A program made the position numbers and the translations under genes. Shown piece after piece: positions 59,917-64,000 of a stretch of 64,000 nt of DNA; position 1 is the first letter of the stretch, and every line of letters begins with the position of its first letter. The stretch spans positions 101,994 to 165,993 of the forward strand of contig JBCCIS010000005.1 in the NCBI GenBank assembly GCA_039028155.1. Direction: 5' to 3'. The notes under the pieces were generated by a model. That model was not told where the DNA came from and made no database searches. It was given only the letters and a program-made list of their open reading frames with translations. The DNA comes from Pseudomonadota bacterium (lineage in GTDB: Bacteria; Pseudomonadota; Alphaproteobacteria; SP197).

Positions 59917-60675
59917 ATGGCGTTGAAGGTGGTCAGTTTCGACCTTTGGGACACGGTGATTCACGACGATTCCGACGAGCCGAAGCGCGCGGCAATGGGT
60001 CTCAAGAGCAAGGTCGACGAGCGCCGTCACCTGGTTGCCGAGGCGCTTGAGCGTGCCGGTCACGCGGTCGACGTCAAGGCGGTTTCCGAGGCTTATGACA
60101 AGGCTGACGAGGCGTTCAACAAGGCATGGAAGGGCGACCACATCACGTGGCCCATCCGCCAGCGCCTGGAACTCGTGCTGACCAATCTGGGCCACACACT
60201 GAGCGACGACCTGATGAACGAGGTCGTGAAGGCGCACGAGCAGATGGAACTCGTCATCAAGCCGGACCCGGTGCACGGCGTGGTCGACGCGGTGCGCGAC
60301 CTTGCCGGGCGCTATCAACTCTGTGTCGTATCCGATGCCATCGTGTCGCCGGGCAAGGCGCTGCGCCAGATCCTGCATAGTTATGGCGTCGACCGGTTCT
60401 TCGACTCCTATGCCTTTTCCGACGAAATCGGCCACTCCAAACCGCACAAGGGCATGTTCCAGCATGTCGCCGACGAACTGGGCGTCACGTTCGAAGAAAT
60501 GGTCCATGTCGGCGACCGCGACCACAATGACGTCAAAGGGCCGCAGGCGCTCGGCATGAAGGCGATCCTGTTCACCGCGACCCGCGACACCGACAAGGAG
60601 ACGACATCGGCCGATGCGATCTGCGAACGCCACGGCGATCTGCCGGCGATTGTCGATCGCCTGGCGGCCAATTAG
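59917..60675 (+). CDS. HAD-superfamily hydrolase
   Basis: Cytoplasmic phosphatase-type protein of 252 residues. Motif I is FDLWDTVIH (note Trp-Asp with the second Asp kept at DLWD), motif II lies at VVSDAI, motif III is HSKPHKGMF and motif IV GDRDHNDVKG. The all-helical cap between motifs I and II is of the subfamily IA type. Substrate unknown. The ATG at 59917 follows GGGAGGGGAAGG. It is 9 bp upstream of the amidotransferase-like gene and probably shares its transcript. Confidence 0.87.
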   Translation: MALKVVSFDLWDTVIHDDSDEPKRAAMGLKSKVDERRHLVAEALERAGHAVDVKAVSEAYDKADEAFNKAWKGDHITWPIRQRLELVLTNLGHTLSDDLMNEVVKAHEQMELVIKPDPVHGVVDAVRDLAGRYQLCVVSDAIVSPGKALRQILHSYGVDRFFDSYAFSDEIGHSKPHKGMFQHVADELGVTFEEMVHVGDRDHNDVKGPQALGMKAILFTATRDTDKETTSADAICERHGDLPAIVDRLAAN

Positions 60676-60684
60676 GGGACAATA

Positions 60685-61542
60685 ATGACCAACGACATCC
60701 GCTTCCTGGTCATTGACGGTTATGCCCGCGACAGCCGCGACGAATTGGCGGCGGGCGGCTGCTCGGTCGCCGGCGAGCTCTACGCCCATCTCTTGAGAAA
60801 ACACCTGCCGGGCGCGCTCGTCGACATTCTCTATCCGTCCGACCCGGACGCCGGGCTGCCCAGCGGCACGGGGCTTGAGGACTATGACGGCATCGCCTGG
60901 ACGGGCTGCAATCTGACCGCCTATGAGGAAGAGCCCCGGGTCGTCAGCCAGATCGATCTGGCGAAACGCATCTTCGAGATCGGCACGCCCAGCTTCGGCA
61001 GTTGCTGGGCCGCCCAGATCGCCGTGGCGGCGGCTGGCGGCATCGTGCGCGCCAGCCCCTATGGCCGCGAAATGGGCATCGGGCGCAAGATCAGCCTGAC
61101 GCCGGAGGGCCGCGGCCATCCGATGTATGCCGGCAAACCCACGGTATTCGACGCCTTCATCAGTCATGTCGACGAGGTGACCCACCTGCCGCCGGGCTCA
61201 CAGGTCCTGGCGGCGAACAACTTCTCTGCGGTCCAGTCGGTCTGCGTCACCTATAAGCGCGGGACGTTTTGGGCGCCGCAATACCACATCGAGTACGACC
61301 TCCATGAGATGGCCCGGCTGATCGCCTGCCGCAAAGACAAGCTGATGAAACTCGGTTTCTTCCGCGATGGCGACCAGTGCGAAGCCTATGTCGCCCAGCT
61401 CGAGGCGCTACATCAGGACCCCAGCCGGTTCGACATCGCCTGGGCGCTCGGCATCGACGACGACGTGATGCGCGAGGAGGTGCGCGAGAGGGAGTTGACC
61501 AACTGGATGGAACAACAGGTCTTGCCCAGGATTCACCGATGA
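60685..61542 (+). CDS. Class I glutamine amidotransferase-like protein
   Basis: A stand-alone GATase1-fold protein of 285 residues. The nucleophile elbow is SFGSCWAAQ with C107, and the catalytic His-Glu pair is in PQYHIEYD, at the right spacing. It resembles the GMP synthase glutaminase domain, as do stand-alone gamma-glutamyl-amide hydrolases (PuuD-like) and GMP-synthase-like proteins. No partner synthetase gene is adjacent. The last 70 residues are helical and not typical. Its stop overlaps the next start by 4 bp (ATGA). Confidence 0.83.
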   Translation: MTNDIRFLVIDGYARDSRDELAAGGCSVAGELYAHLLRKHLPGALVDILYPSDPDAGLPSGTGLEDYDGIAWTGCNLTAYEEEPRVVSQIDLAKRIFEIGTPSFGSCWAAQIAVAAAGGIVRASPYGREMGIGRKISLTPEGRGHPMYAGKPTVFDAFISHVDEVTHLPPGSQVLAANNFSAVQSVCVTYKRGTFWAPQYHIEYDLHEMARLIACRKDKLMKLGFFRDGDQCEAYVAQLEALHQDPSRFDIAWALGIDDDVMREEVRERELTNWMEQQVLPRIHR

Positions 61543-62774
61543 TCTTTAGGCTGGCGACGGTTCTGTTTCTGGTGGCGGCGCCGGCCGCCGCGCAGACGGA
61601 CCTATCTGGCCCAAACGAGCCGGTCGGTTACCAGTTCCTGATCACGCCCGAAGATCTGCCGCCGCCTTATGCGACGGAGAGTTACGCCAACAGCGGCGAG
61701 TTGAACAAGCGGCCCGATCCGCCGGTCTTGAACGTGCCCGACGGCTTTGAGGTCAACATTTTCGCCGAGGACCTCGACCATCCGCGCTGGATGACCATCG
61801 CGCCCAACGGCGATGTCTTCCTGGCCCAGACCAGGCCCGGCCGGATCACGGTGCTGCGCGACACCAACGGCGACGGCAATGCCGATGAGACCTTCACCTA
61901 TCTGCGGGGTCTGAAATCGCCGACCGGCATGGCGTTTCGTGACGGTTACTTCTATGTCGCCGATCTGGAGGCGGTATGGCGTGTTCCCTATGAGGACGGC
62001 GACACCTCGGCGCGCCAGGGCCCGGTGCCGATCACCGGTCAAGGGGCCCTGGGCGATCCCGACGGCCACTGGACGCGAACCCTGGTCTTCGAACCGGATA
62101 GCGATGCGTTCTATGTCGGCATCGGCTCGCGCGGCAATGTCGGTATCGAACGGCTGCCCCGCGCAACGGTCCAGGTCTTCCGCGACGGTGCGTTGGATCC
62201 GGAGACATTCGCCGCGGGTCTTAGAAACCCCGTCGGCATCGACTTCCACCCCGAGACCGGCGAACTCTATGTCGTCGTCAACGAACGCGACGGTTACGGC
62301 GACGACCTGGTGCCCGACTACTTCACACGCATTCGCGAAGGCGAGTTCTTCGGTTGGCCCTATGCCTGGGCCAACGGTATTCCCGATCCGAAGTATGGCG
62401 ACGATGCGCCGGACCTGGTTGAGCAGACGATCCTGCCGGATGTCATGTTCCAGTCCCACTCCGCGCCCATCGGCATGGTCTTCTACGATGCCGCCATGTT
62501 CCCCGATGAGTACGCGGGCGATGCCTTTGTCGCTCTACGCGGGTCGTGGAACCGTGAGACGCCGACCGGCTACAAGATCGTGCGGGTGCCCTTCGAAGAT
62601 GGTCGGCCGGCGGGCGGATACGAAAACTTCGCGACCGGTTTCTGGTTCGCCGGCGAAGAACAGGCCCAGATCATTGGCCGCCCGGCGGGCCTCGCCATCG
62701 CCGCTGACGGCAGCCTGTTGATTGCCGACGACACCGGCAAGGCGGTATGGCGCATCAGCTATAGCGGCGAGTGA
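61539..62774 (+). CDS. PQQ-type sugar dehydrogenase (glucose/sorbosone dehydrogenase family)
   Basis: Exported beta-propeller protein of 411 residues with a short Sec signal (MIFRLATVLFLVAAPAAAQ). The core matches soluble aldose/sorbosone dehydrogenases: FAEDLDHPRWMTIAPNGDVF, GLKSPTGMAFRDGYFYVADL, AAGLRNPVGIDFHPETGELY, GEFFGWPYAW and GSWNRETPTGYKIVRVPF. Acts in the periplasm with PQQ as cofactor in characterised relatives. The start is the ATG overlapping the amidotransferase stop; any frame upstream of it lies over that gene. No PQQ synthesis genes are in the window. Confidence 0.88.
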   Translation: MIFRLATVLFLVAAPAAAQTDLSGPNEPVGYQFLITPEDLPPPYATESYANSGELNKRPDPPVLNVPDGFEVNIFAEDLDHPRWMTIAPNGDVFLAQTRPGRITVLRDTNGDGNADETFTYLRGLKSPTGMAFRDGYFYVADLEAVWRVPYEDGDTSARQGPVPITGQGALGDPDGHWTRTLVFEPDSDAFYVGIGSRGNVGIERLPRATVQVFRDGALDPETFAAGLRNPVGIDFHPETGELYVVVNERDGYGDDLVPDYFTRIREGEFFGWPYAWANGIPDPKYGDDAPDLVEQTILPDVMFQSHSAPIGMVFYDAAMFPDEYAGDAFVALRGSWNRETPTGYKIVRVPFEDGRPAGGYENFATGFWFAGEEQAQIIGRPAGLAIAADGSLLIADDTGKAVWRISYSGE

Positions 62775-62833
62775 TTCGGTGATCGCGCCCCGGGGGTGCT
62801 GATCTGCCGTCTTGGGATTAACATATAAGGGTC

Positions 62834-63391
62834 ATGGCCGACCGCAAACCAGCCGGGCCCGTCAGCCGAAGGGTGCCCAAGAACGACAACCGCGAGCGGC
62901 TGGTGTGCGACGACTGCGGCTTTGTCCTTTACTCCAACCCCAAGGTCGTCGTCGGCTCGGTTGTCTGCCTGCACGACCGTATCCTGCTGTGCCGGCGCTC
63001 AATAGACCCACGTTCGGGTTTCTGGACGCTACCGGCAGGTTACCTGGAGAACGGTGAAACGACCGCCGATGGCGCGAAACGCGAGGCCAAGGAAGAGGCA
63101 GGAGCGGAGATTGAGATTAATCACGTCCTTGCGGTCTACAGCATTCCCCGGATCAGCCAGGTCCAGGTGATGTACGCCGCAAGCCTGCTGTCAGACGACA
63201 TATACGCTGGCGAAGAGACGTCCGAGGTCGGTCTCTTCGCCTGGGACGACATCCCGTGGGACGACCTGGCGTTCCCCTCGGTCCGCTGGGCGCTCAACCA
63301 TTGGCGCGAGGCCCAGGAGACAGGCGATACCGCGGCACGCTCTAACCCGCCGGGCGAGATCGGCAACTTCGTCGAGGATGCGCCCGTCTAG
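62834..63391 (+). CDS. NUDIX hydrolase with N-terminal zinc-ribbon remnant
   Basis: Nucleoside-diphosphate-linked-moiety hydrolase of 185 residues. The NUDIX box is complete: G69, E75, R83, E84, E87, E88 and G90 in the GX5EX7REUXEEXG pattern. The region before it (CDDCGFVLYSNPKVVVGSVV) is the zinc-ribbon-to-NUDIX junction of NudC-like NADH pyrophosphatases, but only one CxxC (C25, C28) is visible, so the second half of the ribbon is absent or different. The SQPWPFPxS motif of true NudC is absent. ADP-ribose or a nucleotide sugar is a likely substrate type. Confidence 0.88.
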   Translation: MADRKPAGPVSRRVPKNDNRERLVCDDCGFVLYSNPKVVVGSVVCLHDRILLCRRSIDPRSGFWTLPAGYLENGETTADGAKREAKEEAGAEIEINHVLAVYSIPRISQVQVMYAASLLSDDIYAGEETSEVGLFAWDDIPWDDLAFPSVRWALNHWREAQETGDTAARSNPPGEIGNFVEDAPV

Positions 63392-63402
63392 AGCGAACTC
63401 TC

Positions 63403-64000
63403 TCAGACGTCTTTGGAGCTGTTGATGATGTGGGTCACGACGCCGTACTCCTTGGCTTCGTCCGGCCCCATCCAATAGTTCCGGTCGGTATCCTTGGCGA
63501 CGCGCTCGATCGGCTGACCGGTTTCCTCGGCGATGATCTTGTTAAGGCGCTCGCGCATCTTGAGGATTTCCTTGGCCTCGATGTCGATCTCGGTCGCCTT
63601 GCCGCCGACGCCGCCCATGGGCTGGTGCAGCAGAAAGCGGGTGTTGGGCGTGCAGTAGCGGTTGTTCTTGTCGGCCGCCAAGAAAATATGCGCGCCGGCA
63701 CTGGCGACCCAGCCGGTGCCGATCACCTTCACAGGCGCGCGCACGAACTGGATCATGTCGTGAATGGCATCACCCGATTCGACGTGACCGCCGGGCGAAC
63801 TGATCACCAACTTGATCGGATCGGCGCCTTCTTCGTCCAGCGCCAGAAGCTGGGAGACCGTCTCGCGCGCCATCTTTTCGTTGATCTCGCCGAACAGCAG
63901 GATTGTGCGGGCATCGAACAGGATCCTCTGAACCGCGCGGTTCTTGTCTTTCTTGTCCGACGACTTGGCGTTGTCCTTGTCGTCGTCGTCTTCGTCGTCA
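63403..64000 (-). CDS. ClpP-like serine protease, 5' end outside window
   Basis: Proteolytic subunit of a Clp-type protease, 199 residues visible. Motifs are ISSPGGHVESGDAIHDM (ClpP normally SPGGSVTAGMAIYD), the catalytic Ser in TGWVASAGAHIF, and the catalytic His in LLHQPMGG; the later Asp of the triad lies near DTDRNYWMGPDEAKEYG. The frame continues past 64000 through DDEDDDDKDNAKSSDKKDK, an acidic/Lys-rich stretch before the folded domain (RAVQRILFDARTILLFGEIN). An internal Met at 63873 is not the start. The non-standard motifs mark the divergent ClpP-like group; a membrane-type or second ClpP is likely. Confidence 0.87.
   Translation of the reverse strand, partial: DDEDDDDKDNAKSSDKKDKNRAVQRILFDARTILLFGEINEKMARETVSQLLALDEEGADPIKLVISSPGGHVESGDAIHDMIQFVRAPVKVIGTGWVASAGAHIFLAADKNNRYCTPNTRFLLHQPMGGVGGKATEIDIEAKEILKMRERLNKIIAEETGQPIERVAKDTDRNYWMGPDEAKEYGVVTHIINSSKDV

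Noticed and set aside
58133..59926. Open frame of 597 codons on the plus strand
   Set aside because: Antisense to both phosphatase genes; its apparent internal repetition only mirrors the duplication of those genes.
1..64000. tRNA, rRNA, CRISPR arrays, insertion sequences, prophage genes, riboswitches
   Set aside because: I looked for cloverleaf ends, repeated spacers, transposase or integrase motifs and known leader motifs, and found none that I could support. Weak candidates for leader structures were listed only where base pairing was explicit.

Overview
The window comes from a GC-rich chromosome (roughly 60-65% G+C by eye) with densely packed genes, many ATGA/GTGA stop-start overlaps and no RNA genes, CRISPR arrays or insertion sequences. 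An alphaproteobacterium is the best fit. The evidence is a very-long-chain acyl lipid A cluster of the acpXL-lpxXL type known from Rhizobiales, a GlpVSTPQU glycerol ABC transporter, YejABEF, and many solute-binding-protein transporters for scavenging small nitrogenous compounds. I cannot assign a genus.

Layout. 1-5320 (minus): a taurine/nitrate-type ABC transporter (permease, ATPase, binding protein), a terminator-like hairpin, then a three-subunit molybdenum hydroxylase whose large subunit runs off the left edge; a LysR gene is divergent (5698). 6716-9506: an alpha/beta hydrolase, a NodB-type deacetylase and an unrecognised membrane-anchored protein with an internal duplication. 9508-13442: an eroded peptide-transporter ATPase next to an intact binding protein and two permeases that have no ATPase of their own. 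13577-16999: agmatine deiminase, TetR regulator, small membrane protein, class III CoA-transferase. 17149-25652: glycerol-3-phosphate dehydrogenase and GlpR, divergent from a complete glycerol ABC transporter whose two ATPases form one consensus and one degenerate ATP site. 25735-26625: a PhyH-type dioxygenase. 26637-32701 (minus): acpXL, fabZ, fabF2, fabF1, fabG, adh, lpxXL, which build and attach the very-long-chain acyl group of lipid A; FabF2 lacks the catalytic cysteine and looks like a chain-length-factor partner of FabF1.

33149-46088 is an accessory catabolic block: a multi-span membrane protein, a dimethylformamidase-like protein, a serine hydrolase, an SMP-30 lactonase, two ureohydrolases, a GMC oxidoreductase, a class II aldolase, an Ldh2-type dehydrogenase, a TauD-like dioxygenase and two LysR regulators. 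With the agmatine deiminase, this suggests use of guanidino or amide compounds; the substrates are not evident. 47324-50063 is a compact trio (secreted cupredoxin-like protein, flavin disulfide reductase, TVP38/TMEM64 membrane protein) in which the usual copper ligands and the catalytic histidine are missing. It is a leading candidate for an uncharacterised redox system. It is followed by a hairpin-rich spacer and a solitary TAXI binding protein.

51455-64000: a GhrA-like reductase, the yejABEF peptide importer, two tandem inositol-monophosphatase paralogues, a HAD hydrolase / glutamine-amidotransferase / PQQ-type sugar dehydrogenase run, a NUDIX hydrolase, and a ClpP-like protease cut by the right edge. 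All assignments rest on reading motifs and gene order; no database search was possible.
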